Below are positions 34,021-44,890 of a stretch of DNA of 64,000 bases, one piece after another (within the stretch, counting starts at the first letter, position 1; every line of letters starts with the position of its first letter). This stretch comes from Calliopsis andreniformis (lineage: Eukaryota > Arthropoda > Insecta > Hymenoptera > Andrenidae), in NCBI RefSeq assembly GCF_051401765.1, contig NC_135071.1:13804961-13868960 (forward strand), read 5' to 3'. The position numbers and the translations under genes were made by a program. The notes below the pieces were generated by a model. The model was not told the DNA's origin. It worked only from the letters and a program-made list of their open reading frames with translations, and did no database searches.

Positions 34021-37000
34021 CAATGCTGGACACTCATTACTAGAGAAGAGACACTGGGAAATATATCGTGCGGCGGGGCTACGCTGGGAAAGTAATCGGG
34101 CAGAAAGTTTTACCAGGATCCTGATCCCATATGACTTCCAACCGGTTTGCTCCTTTTTTACTGGAGTTGACAGTGGTTTTCACTTTGCGAAATTATTTCT
34201 AACTCACGGCACTTGTCCGAGGGGTCTTCCTCCGAGGACTTCGGCGAACTGAAATGATTGGAGTTATCGATGACTGTCGAGGCAGGTCTCGGCGAGGTTT
34301 GCCTCGTTTTAGGGGACCTTCGATACCTAGATTTCGACTCCGTTCCGATTGGGGTGGGAACGTCTTTTGAGTAATAGTTATTTCCCGAGGGATAGACCCT
34401 ATTTTACGTAAAACTTACCGAACCTGTTGCTCTCGAGGGGTTCTGCTTTTCTCTGGAGTACTTGTAGCCGATGAGGTTTCACCGATGAAAGGACAGATGT
34501 AAAGTATGTCCTGCCGCAAGGGTTTTCGGGATAAAATGGCGCGTGTAATATTGCAATCTTTTTCTTTTCACGAATCTAGGGCGCACTGACAATTAGTCTC
34601 GCTGAGATAATTGCACAGTAGGCGTAGGAAGTCGCTATCGCAATGCTAGCGAAAATACACGCTCTGTCGTGGCATCAGTACCGCGGATCGCAGTTGGTAA
34701 TTTCGAAATCGCGTTGAACTGTGTAACTGCATCCGCGGTCAGAATTGGAGGAATAGAGAGAGCTTGATTCATTTAGACCGTATCGATTGGGGAAGTCAGC
34801 AAAATTTCTCAATTAATTGGAATGAATATGCGCTTAAGCAAGCTTTTGTGCCAGAAACACCGAACCTGTTGCTTCTATTGGTTAAACGTGTTGAGTCTCG
34901 TTATTCGGTATGCGCTCATTTACCTCTCTATTGCTCGTACGTAGTTTCGCGCGATCGACGATGCGCTTTGAGGCGAGGTGACAATGGATTTAGTGGCTGC
35001 TCATTAAGAACAAGTCTTAAGAACGTTGCCAAGTATCATAAGTACTGGCCTACTGTTATATCATCGAAACTGCACGCGCCACACAATGGGGCATCGAAAT
35101 CGATGGCTGTTATCTTAATTAACTACTGAGACCTGCTCGAGTATACCTGCACAGCTATCGTGCCATGCTTCACGTGAAATTAATTGCTTCCTTAGGGTCA
35201 CTGGCTGTGCAACATCATAACCAGCGTGCCCTATAGCTGCTCCCTTGACTCTTGTTAAATAAAGCTTTTATTTCCTTACCCTTTGCTCGCAGACTCATTT
35301 TCTTGACTCAAGGACCTAAATTATAGCTCGACTATAAGTCTATGTGGGTCTAGTGAAGTCTAGGTTTGGTTTGGACGAATTTTCATGGTGTGATTCTAGT
35401 TAACGACGGAACGTGGAAGTTTAAATAACGAATTGTGAGATGCATCACTCTTATGAAGAGTCATGGAATACTGTCATCTCAATCTACTGTGTTATTGAAG
35501 CATTAGCTTCTGTAGTGAGTTTGGAATCGTATCGACAGCCTTCTCGCCGATTACTTTATATAAATATTATAAAAGGAGGATAGCGGCTTCTAGCTCAGCG
35601 CGTCCAAGTTAAAAGAAGAAAGAGGGAAGAAGTTCGAGTACAGGTAAAAAGAGAAGAGAAACGGGATTAGGTGAGGATAGGAAATGGCCAGAGCTAGACT
35701 CAACAGGATGAGAAAATGTCACAGTCTCTGAAAGCCATCCTCTACTGACGTCTCGGAGTTGCAGAGTACAATCCTGAAGGAAAACTCTATGGAATCCTTT
35801 CGAACGAATGGTACTGTGACGTGAAGGAAGAAGACCTGTAGAGAGGTACTCGATGGGTGGAATAAGGAAGGATCAGCTTTGATCAAGGTGGAAGGTTAGA
35901 AACAGCACTGGGTTGGAAGGTTTGCGTATCGTGCAATAAGTAGAGTCACGTCGTCTTAAATGTTCAGACCTGACCTGGAACCGATCCAGACTCGCGAAGG
36001 GTCGAGAATTCTTGTGTAGACCTAGCGTGACCCATCAAGACTGCAATGTAATAAGATTGCTTGTGAGTCGCAGTTGGATGCATGAAATCATATTGTATCA
36101 GAAGAAAATATTTACATTGTAAGATGCTCTCAACATCCTTAGACAAACCATTTTCGAATCAGGAACACTGAAGCAGCTGGTGTTAGGATTAGCACTGCTA
36201 GAGTTTTAGCTAAAATACGACTCTCTCACCGATGAAGCGTCACAAATGAAGACAGGGGATGAGGGCTGCGGTGATTATAGCAAGCTGGCACTGAAGCAGT
36301 AGATTTGTGCTGGAGAAGACGAATTGCCCAACGTGAATGCTCTCTTTAGCCTTACATTGTAGACAGGTGTATCTTGGGGTAGGTTGTCACTTCACGTGGT
36401 TGGCTGAAGAATGAGGCGGAGGATCCGTGATCTAGTATTCGAGTCCTTCGGGACCAATCCAAACGTGATCCATTTGGTCGATATGGCGAAAGGAGTTGAA
36501 TATCGTTCGATTCCTCTTGCTTTCTTCTTAGACTTAGGTCTTCTACAAGTTAGCTTCAGCGATATCAAATCCTTTGAAGCTGAAGCCAGACTTGAAGCTA
36601 GGTCCTCATATTTTTAGCATAGTGATTAACTTTGGTATCCAAGGTGAAGATTAGATTAGTCTCAGTTAGGTCACCTAGGAACCCTGCAGCTCCCTTAGGA
36701 AGTTGTAGAACATCGACCTAGGTGGTTCTTTTCACAGATTCTTATGCAAACTATTTACTCTCGTTGCTAAGAAGCTTCTGAACTATTCAATTATCCGATT
36801 GCTCATTGTTCTGCTGAAATATTCACGCAGATTTATGGTAGCAGGGGTTAAAGCACCCCACATAAGACGAACGAGGTGCGCTTCGAGAGTAATTTAATTG
36901 ATCCTCTACTCGATGGCAGGGCTCCGTCTCAGGGTCACGTAACAAAGGAACTTGCGCAGTTATTGCATAGAACGAAACGTGCCACGGCCTCAAAGGCAAA

Positions 37001-38149
37001 GCGCGATCTTAGACCTGTTCTTTACCTTATGTACGCGGTTTCAATAGAACACGATGACACTCCAACTGCAGAGTACGTTGCGGCTATTGAATTTCTCGGT
37101 ATTCGCGATCATTTCTCATAGCAGGCTCTGCTACTCCAATGGATCATAGGAACAGCTTTACCCCTAGCAGCGGCAATTATTGCCATGCTTGTATCGTGTT
37201 TCCGAGCTATGATCTATGAAATCTAATACGCTTTCATGTTGTATGGTAAGCAATCCTATATCTTCCCTTCTTTCTACGTCGATATTTAAATGACTATCAG
37301 CAGCTCGCGTGGGTTGAGATACTGTGCACTTTCCTGGACACAAATTGCCCTACTAAAGGTATACTGTGATTACAGTTTAAATTTACAGTGAATCATATCA
37401 TGCAATTTCGTACCATGTCATCTGGCGTAACAAGAATTGGTCTCAGTGTCAAGTTCGCCAAGGTTTCGCGAAATGGTTATCGAAAACGCAGAACAAGGCG
37501 AAGAGTATTTGCAGAGGAGGGACACTCCAGTCGTAAAAATATCTGGCAATAGGAACGTGTTATACAATCGCAAGCCGACGCATAAAATTAAGATTAATTC
37601 CGAGATACTTTGCACTGGTAGTGGTATTCACGACGGAGCAGACAATTCCCCACTGTAATATATCATTTTAGTAGAAGCCTCATGAATCACTGTACCGATA
37701 GAGCTACAATTCTGAGCATACAAAAAAAATATTAACGTATCTCCACCGAAAAGTAAAGGACGTTTTGACTCATCTTCATCTTCACATCAGCTCAGAGTAG
37801 ACGAGGGTTGGGAGGGTACATAGTGAGTTACTAATTAATCCTATCTTTACCGTGGTCTATTAAAGGAGACTGTTATAATATCTGTCGAATTTTCTTATTA
37901 GTCGATTTTTCAGAGAGTTAATATTTGACTCCTCGCTAATCGTTTAAACTAGGAAATTTAATTTTGCACAAGTCGATTCCTTGATGTTACCAACAAATGT
38001 TTAAGTTCAGAAGAAAACCAATTGTCGATTCAACGTGGAACAGCTTCACTAGACAGACCCAGTAAACGATGTTTACTAGTCTTTAAACATGATTTTCCCG
38101 AAAAAGAAGTCTCAAAGGCAAGCGTATTAATCTCTTTATAATTCATTAT
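34021..38149. other. Non-coding DNA, no supported gene
   Basis: Unique DNA. GAGG/CGAGG words recur around 34210-34320. A perfect TTCACGTGAA palindrome lies at 35169-35178. Frames at 34764-35129, 36411-36617 and 36876-37121 (plus) are the longest and show no domain or splice context. No RNA genes or elements were recognised. Confidence 0.5.
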
Positions 38150-38208
38150 TGCGTCTAGAATCACCCCTTGGCTATTTGTACCACTCATCCTGCAACACCC
38201 CGTATATT
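38150..38208 (-). repeat. Fragment of an insect-type interspersed repeat
   Basis: Read on the minus strand, this starts ATATACGGGGTGTTGCAGG, then GAGTGGTACAAATAG and AGGGGTGATTCTAGACG. A terminal sequence of the form ACAGGGTGTT..., GGTACAA..., GGGGTGATTCTA... is, from memory, a very common interspersed-repeat end in arthropod genomes. Only about 60 bp survive here, and the partner end was not found. Confidence 0.5.
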
Positions 38209-38269
38209 GTAGTCAATTTTATGGGGATGTTAATAGCTAAGAGGTCGGGTGCTACAGCTGACGTTATGG

Positions 38270-38450
38270 AAGTGCTCTAAGTAGCCATCACAAGGTTAGT
38301 TGTTGTGGACGGATCTTAGGGGACTAACACAGATAGCACTCGGGAGTTAAACGTCGGCAGCAACCCTAGCAGAGTGGTCCAGGTAGCCACCAGGGGGTTG
38401 AACATTATGGACAACCTCATGATAGCAACCCCGCTAAGTAGCTCTTATGA
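38270..38450. repeat. Degenerate repeat with AGGTAGCCACC landmark
   Basis: TAAGTAGCCATCACAAGGTT at about 38279 and CAGGTAGCCACCAGGGGGTT at about 38380 are about 101 bp apart. Each is followed by a GTTGT/CATTA-TGGAC-word. A third, shorter landmark, CTAAGTAGCTC, lies near 38434. This suggests an old tandem duplication. It is non-coding. Confidence 0.5.
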
Positions 38451-38459
38451 ATTGTTAAC

Positions 38460-39919
38460 AGGTTTCTCCGATTTTTTACCAATACAATGTTTATCAAGCA
38501 ATAGAAGCATAGCTTGCTGGGCCATTATCTGATGTTCAAATATTCTAATGAAAAAGGATGCTCTGACCGTTTCCTTTTTTCTATCAATAAAGAAAAGTCT
38601 TAACCTGATGGAACTTTAAACTTAAGTATCTTCATAGTAAAGGTTCATTTACTGAAACGTCGAATAAGGGTTAGTTTATTTCAACTTAAGCACTGACAGA
38701 AAAAATTTAATTAAAATTGGCGACCTCGCTGCTATGACTTGTTCTTGTGAGTATAAATACACTGACTGTAGTTAACATGAAGTTCTCCTGTTCTAATTGT
38801 ACAAAAACGAAGCATGGTTCCAACCTTCGTCAGTTTTAAAATATTCAAGAGTGGAGAGGTGATTCTATGTCTGACCGAACAGTGGTTCAATGCACTGTGT
38901 GCCTATACGTATGTACTCGAAAGGGAGAATAAGTCTGTTCCAGCGTTTCAGTTTGAAATGAAATAAATCCTACTGCATCTTGAGGTTACTCCTTTTATAT
39001 ATAGAAATCTAAGTTAAATATGTTGGGAATATTCACTGTTCCGTAAATTTCAATTGAACAAATTTTGGGCCACGTTTTCAAGCGAATATTTTATAATTAG
39101 TCTAATATTAACCTTACTTTATTAAAGGAAGGATCCTAAAAATCTGCAGCGGTTCCTTCAGTGTATTCAAATTTTGGCTAGACTCACCTGAAACAGAACA
39201 CGGTTAAAATTATTCGCAATTCGTGATACTTATGTATTATTTGTTATTAGATTTATTTACTGGTAGTATTGTGATAATGTTGATAAATAAGCACAAAGGT
39301 ATTCTTATTTAGTAGCTTAAGTTGCATCGATATTTCAATTAATATTTTTAGGGACACTGGCCCTTCGCGCAGGTGTACTGCGCATGCGTCAGCGACTAAA
39401 CAATCATGGCGAAACGATTGCAGCATAACTCAGTTAGAGGTATAAGTTTCAGATCTTACAATTAGTTCGCTTCGGTTTAACACCTAACAGTTTCAAACTA
39501 CTGCATTTTCAAAGCAATAACTGAATCCACTACCTCGTTTTGATATAATTCTATTTCTTTAACTTTAGATTGAAGTTTGGTAGACTAGCGACAATTTGCA
39601 TAAAGAAGGTTACATAACACAGGCTGTTATTATGTAGAGGTGCTTCACCTCGATTATAAGATCGATTTTGAGTTGAGAATCGAGCCGCTTGCTTGATAAC
39701 TAAGCGTGACGTGCGTAACACCTTCTGGAGAAAGTACGAGGACATTAAACGATCATAATAGAAATTTTATTTCACACTTATGCATTTCGTGACGGTTCAG
39801 AATTATGCATGGATCAAACAATATATTTAATGGATCATATTTTTTCGCAAGTGCCTCAAAACTTCGAGACAACTCTTTAGATCAGGCCTGTTCAGGCATT
39901 CCTTTTGTTTCTTTCATTA
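38460..39919. other. Mostly AT-rich non-coding DNA with a possible promoter
   Basis: TGCGCATGCG at 39379-39388, inside CTGCGCATGCGTCAG, is an NRF-1-like site. It lies 17 bp before an ATG at 39406. That frame reads MAKRLQHNSVRG and then stops after 19 codons, but AGAG|GTATAAG within it could be a donor. The obvious acceptor downstream (near 39568) would bring an immediate stop in that phase. A gene start here is therefore only a possibility. Confidence 0.35.
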
Positions 39920-39927
39920 GTCTAGAA

Positions 39928-40132
39928 CAGGGTTTCTCAGCGGGGACTTTATGGCCCCCTAGGGGTCCTGACACTGAATTTGTGAGATCAAGTGGAAAAA
40001 AGATAGATGAGGATAAGGAAACAGTAGGAGCAGAAAAAAAGGGGAAAGGAAAAAAGAAAGGAAGGTGTAGGAGGACAAATGTGGCCAATGTTCAGAAGAG
40101 CATTACATGCCAAAAAACGTTGAGAAACCCTG
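39928..40132 (+). mobile_element. hAT-like miniature element, copy 3
   Basis: A 205-bp element starting CAGGGTTTCTCAGCG and ending CGTTGAGAAACCCTG, with the same purine-rich interior as the 30.3-kb copy but about 45 bp longer. Flanks GTCTAGAA (39920-39927) and ATCTAAGG (40133-40140) share only the TCTA core, so the target duplication has decayed or been misplaced. Overlapping frames at 39805-40176 and 39882-40088 (minus) are low-complexity by-products of the purine tract. Confidence 0.8.
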
Positions 40133-40140
40133 ATCTAAGG

Positions 40141-40942
40141 ACGTTATTCTGTGCAACAAATTGGATCTTTTCATAGAATATATTTTCTCACCAAAATAAT
40201 TTTTAATTGAACTCTAGCTTAAATATAGGTTATATTGGAAGTTGTGGATCTACTTATAGGTACTTCTTCCTGAAATTGATAACTGCAACAGGATCGTGGT
40301 TTCTGTTCCTAGAGTACGTCATCACATGATCCGTTCAAGGTGTGGCTTGTTGCCCAGCAAGGGCTGCGTGCCTCGGTGTGCTGGAAAATGCTCGCACGGA
40401 CAGCGAGTGGCGCATGCCTGATTTACAGTAATCGAATACAGGTACCCTCGCAAGCTTTACACAACACGGAAGTTCTAGCGAACTAGGACACCGATAAGAA
40501 TAAAAATCATCGGTGCAAGATCTACTTCCATGAGCCGAACCTTCACAATAAAGACCATTGTAGCCAGGATGGTATCGATTTTATCTCAATTCACCTAGAT
40601 TCAATTTATGGTACAGGCACCTGTAACCATAGAATGATACTTACGAAAGCAAATTTTATCAGAGCATTACTTAAGTACAATTTAACAAATCCACGTAACA
40701 TGAAACTTTCTTGTCCCTGGAAGAGAAAAAGGGGTTCAACATGGCAATCGTAAGACTGTGACAGATACAAAGGATTGCACGCGAGAGAGATCAAGGAGGG
40801 GTTCCGAGAGGGGAAGAAAGAGAGAAGAAAACGATGTTACGTCTGGAACATGCAATAGTTACTTCCCTAGGGAAACTTCGCTTGAAGCGTACTTTGCTCC
40901 TTTCCTATCGTTCCCATAACGAGTACAGAAGCTTTGGTACTT
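40141..40942. other. Non-coding DNA, no supported gene
   Basis: Unique DNA between a miniature element and the 157-bp array. A frame entering the array (40834-41088) is not supported. GTGGCGCATGCCTG near 40410 echoes other GCGCATGC words in the window. Confidence 0.5.
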
Positions 40943-42095
40943 ATGGCTGCGCCATTAATGCTTCTCAGCGGCGGAGAGGTTCTGAAGACTATGCAGGACG
41001 ATTAGAAATTCTGATCATGAATACAAGAAAGGAAGAACGCCACGCGGATTATGCCAAGACTGTGCCAGGTCTACATCAGGACCATTAGTGCTTTCTTAAC
41101 AGTGGGAAGGACTTGGAGACTATGCACAGTAGTTTAAAATCCAGTGTTACAAATGGAGAGAAGGAAGTATACAGAAACCACAGCAAGTCTACACCAGAAC
41201 ATCACCAGGAATACACTATATCAGAACCTGATATCTCCTAAAATCACCATTGCTTCTCAGGAGTGAGAATATCCTGGAAACTGTGCAGGATGCTTCAAAA
41301 TTCTGAATAGCAAATGAAGGAATTGGAGTGTCCAGGAACCAAAGCAAGACTACACCAGGATATCACCAGGACTATGTCAGAACCTGGTGTCCACCATAAT
41401 CACCGCTGCTTCCTCAACACAGACGTGTTCCTAGGGACTATGCAGGCTAACTCAAAATCCTGAATAGCAAATGAAGGAATTGGAGTATCCAGGAACCAAA
41501 GCAAGACTACACCAGGATATCACCAGGACTATGTCAGAACCTGGTGTCCACCATAATCACCGCTGCTTCCTCAACACAGACGTGTTCCTAGGGACTATGC
41601 AGGCTAACTCAAAATCCTGAATAGCAAATGAAGGAATTAGAGTATCCAGGAACCAAAGCAAGACTACACCAGGATATCACCAGGACTATGTCAGAACCTG
41701 GTGTCCACCATAATCACCGCTGCTTCCTCAACACAGACGTGTTCCTAGGGACTATGCAGGCTAACTCAAAATCCTGAATAGCAAATGAAGGAATTAGAGT
41801 ATCCAGGAACCAAAGCAAGACTACACCAGGATATCACCAGGACTATGTCAGAACCTGGTGTCCACCATAATCACCGCTGCTTTCTCAACACAGACGTGTT
41901 TCTAGGGACTATGCAGGCTAACTCAAAATCCTGAATAGTAAATGAAGGAATTGGAGTATCCAGGAACCAAAGCAAGACTACACCAGGATATTACCAGGAC
42001 TATGTCAGAACCTGGTGTCCACCATAATCACCGCTGCTTTCTCAACACAGACGTGTTCCTAGGGACTATGCAGGCTAACTCAAAATCCTGATAGC
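40943..42095. repeat. 157-bp satellite-like tandem array
   Basis: The landmark TGAATAGCAAATGAAGG starts at 41304, 41461, 41618, 41775 and 41932 (as TGAATAGTAAATG), with a truncated form at 42089, giving an exact 157-bp period and five near-identical monomers. Two older copies with landmarks near 41144 and 41011 form the diverged left edge, starting about 40943. Each core monomer contains an inverted repeat, ACACCAGG and CCTGGTGT, about 23 bp apart, with a second CACCAGG between. Identity in the centre and divergence at the left edge is the usual pattern of unequal exchange. It is non-coding. Confidence 0.9.
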
Positions 42096-44379
42096 GAGCG
42101 AAGGAAAGGAACGATAGTAGGTTGAAGTCAGGATCCAGGGCGAGTATTAGGGACGAAAACAGTGGTACCCTCGAAAGCTTACAAATTCTCGTGTTATCTT
42201 TGGAACGCAATTTCGAGCCGCCCGAACACAGTATTGGTCAGCGCGCTGAATTATGGCCCAGTATGGTAGACACCAACCTCCGGCGAAGTTTATTTTGGTC
42301 CATTGAAGCACGATTTACACTGACTGCTGAAGCGCTAGAGAGGACGATAAATGTGAGGGAAAGCCTAGTGGGAAATCGTAAGACTGTTACGGAAAAATTA
42401 TCGATGAATTGATCCTGGTGTTTACGGTACCGCCGAGATGGGAGTCTGTCTTCTCACGAGGTCCCTGCTTCTCCACACACACTCTTTTCATCCTCTTATG
42501 GATTTTGAATGAGACTTAAGAGGATTACGATTTTTAATGAAATTTTTTTTAACGAAGAGAAGACACTAATTCTCTGCGTAACACAGAAAATTAGTAAGCA
42601 GTTGCTCGTTTCGTGTAGTAGACTAGGACTCCAGGGAACTATGCTGACCTCATTTTCTAACATTAATCGATTCCATACATACATAGAGAATTGTATATAT
42701 AACACAATATTGTCGATATTAGTTTCATTGATCGCGAAATGAGGACTGTAGTTTCTTTTTATTTGTATGAAATAATTCTTCCTCAAATTTACCCAATCAG
42801 CGAATACTGCTCGAAATGGTGAAAAATGTTGGTCTAGATAGAGCAACGATGGTAACAGCAGTCGTAGCGGAGAAGATGAGAAAGAGGAGAATTATGATTA
42901 AACAGAAACGTTTCGGAAGAGCGTTCGGCTAATTTGCGGGGAACGATCTCTTCCACGCTGCACCAGCGAAGTCGAGCTGAAATTTGATGTGATTTACGGG
43001 TGTTGCGCAGCAGCCGCGACACAGCTCGTTGCAACCGTCTTCCTATTTACACGAGTGGAAACTATTTACGAAAGCGAGAAAGCTCGGTGTTCGACTATGA
43101 ACGAGTAAACCGCGGGAAGAGGAACGATATTAGGGCACAAGCTGATAAGACCGTGGAAAGAAGAAAAGAAATAGGAGGAAGAATAAGAAGAGATAAGGAA
43201 TGAGTGTACGGGGTTAAACGGGGTGAACGGGGCGCGTTTATGAAGATGCGCATCAGACGTGTGTCGAATACAAGATACAAGCGCATAACGAGCAGGCAGA
43301 ACGTACGAATCTACGTTAATTGGCTTTCTTGGAGCTTCCTTGCTCCGTCTGCCAGCAAAAAGACCTCACGTAACAGAACCACCATTTTTCCCCTGGCCTT
43401 TTTGCGCTCGCGCTATTCCAAGACGCAGACAACAGGGCAAATCCTTCAGGAAATAAAATTTAACCCCTTTCTCGTTTCCATTCGAGGGTGCTGTCAAGAG
43501 TTTCATATTCGACATGAGGATGAGCGTACTATTATTTAATTGTACACGATTCTGAGAGGGATTATTCAAAGCAGAATGAGGGAATCTAGTTCCACCCTTG
43601 CCTTGGTGCAAAAGGTTCCCTGATTCGAACAACTTCAGATACGCAAGAAGATACACAGGTCCCAAGTTACCTTATAGAACGCTCAACTTTCGAGTCTTGA
43701 AAACTGGCCACTGAATTCTTTAAAACTGAAAATCTTGAACTTCCACCCATAGATATCGAAGTTCAGTGTTAACAACTTAAACTTCGGAATTTGAATTTCC
43801 AATTTCAGTCTTTGAAGGCTGATGTTTAGTCTTCAAAGCTTTGCAAGCTTCACTGCCGCAAGAAGGGAAAGACGGACCAATGTTCCACTGATTCAGAATA
43901 CAAAACTAACGCCAGACCGCGGCCTCGTGAAGTGTCCTAAAAACCATACGATTCGAGCGAAGTACCCCACTCGAGGAACCCAGAACCTAGTACTGCTATG
44001 TACCCATTGAAGAATTTCGAATCTATACTTCGTTCACTGGGAGAACGCAGTTGTCGGTTGACGAGTTTTCGTACCCTTTGCGCAGTTCACGCCTACGCTC
44101 ATTAGTTATTGGCTCTGTCACTCCCGAGCACATCCCTACCCATAAACCCCTTGTTGGGCCCTTGGAGGTCCTACCATTTCTAAAGAAAGTCACTTCGTCA
44201 AGTGTTAGCGCATAAACGGTGTGAAAGAAATTTTGAGCAAGCAAACCATATTCTTTTAGATTTTAGTTTTCTCCGAAAGTATTAATGCGGCTCTGTTAGC
44301 AAATAAAAATAGGGCTCCAGAGACGAAGAATTGGATTCTAGTTTGCGGTCTTAGGCTCTAAACCTGAGCTCTAAGCAAT
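42096..44379. other. Non-coding DNA, no supported gene
   Basis: Featureless frames occur on both strands (42122-42412, 42496-42846 minus, 43204-43539, 43366-43665 minus). A block at 43593-43649 starting CACCCTTGCCTTGG and ending ACGCAAGAA is related to 53825-53879. Around 43680-43850 loosely repeated GAAGTTC/TTGAAA words resemble the AT-rich block at 5.2-5.7 kb. Confidence 0.5.
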
Positions 44380-44890
44380 CCTCGCCGCGGATCATCCCAA
44401 GACCCTCTTATAACGCGGAGAGGACTCCTGGCATGCTTTTTGACTAATCCCAGCGCGCTGGCATCAGCGGCGGCTTGTTGAAAGTTTCCCGCGATCCCTG
44501 CTCGTCTCGGCGAAGCGACGAGATCGCGGCACACACGTCCGTAAACGTTTTTCCCAGAAGAGGACGCGATCGATGTTTCCGGTCTAGCGAGTCCCGAGTT
44601 GCGAAATTCCTTTTCGCGGCCGGTCGATCGCAGGCTTCCACCAGTTAAGAGTTCGAAACTTGCTGGGCGTGCTTGCGCCCTTCTACCCTTTTACGGTGGA
44701 AGCCTGTTGGAACTCACGGCCGCGAAAGACGGCTTGAAAGTTCGCCTCGGAGCCGTGGCTAAAGCTCCACTACACCAGCGACCCGTATACATATTTTATA
44801 CGGCTATGTACACGTCCACTTTCCACGGTTGCGCCGCTTTGCATAAAGAGACTGCCATTGCTTTTCCACGGCAACTTCAATCAAGTCGCA
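44380..44890. other. CpG-rich segment, possible regulatory DNA
   Basis: CpG-rich DNA with GATCGCGG, CGATCGATG and CGCGGCCGGTCGATCG words and contradictory short frames on both strands. It looks like promoter or enhancer DNA by composition only. No specific initiator or splice-consistent exon was found. Confidence 0.35.

Noticed and set aside
36411..36617. 68-codon frame containing ATTCGAGTCC, considered as a tRNA or exon
   Set aside because: No cloverleaf, no splice signals and no domain.
39805..40176. 123-codon frame with a Lys/Gly-rich tract
   Set aside because: The tract is the purine-rich core of a hAT-like miniature element inserted at 39928-40132.
40943..42095. Possible CRISPR array
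   Set aside because: The 157-bp monomers are contiguous and near identical throughout, with no short repeat plus unique spacer structure, and the DNA is eukaryotic in style.
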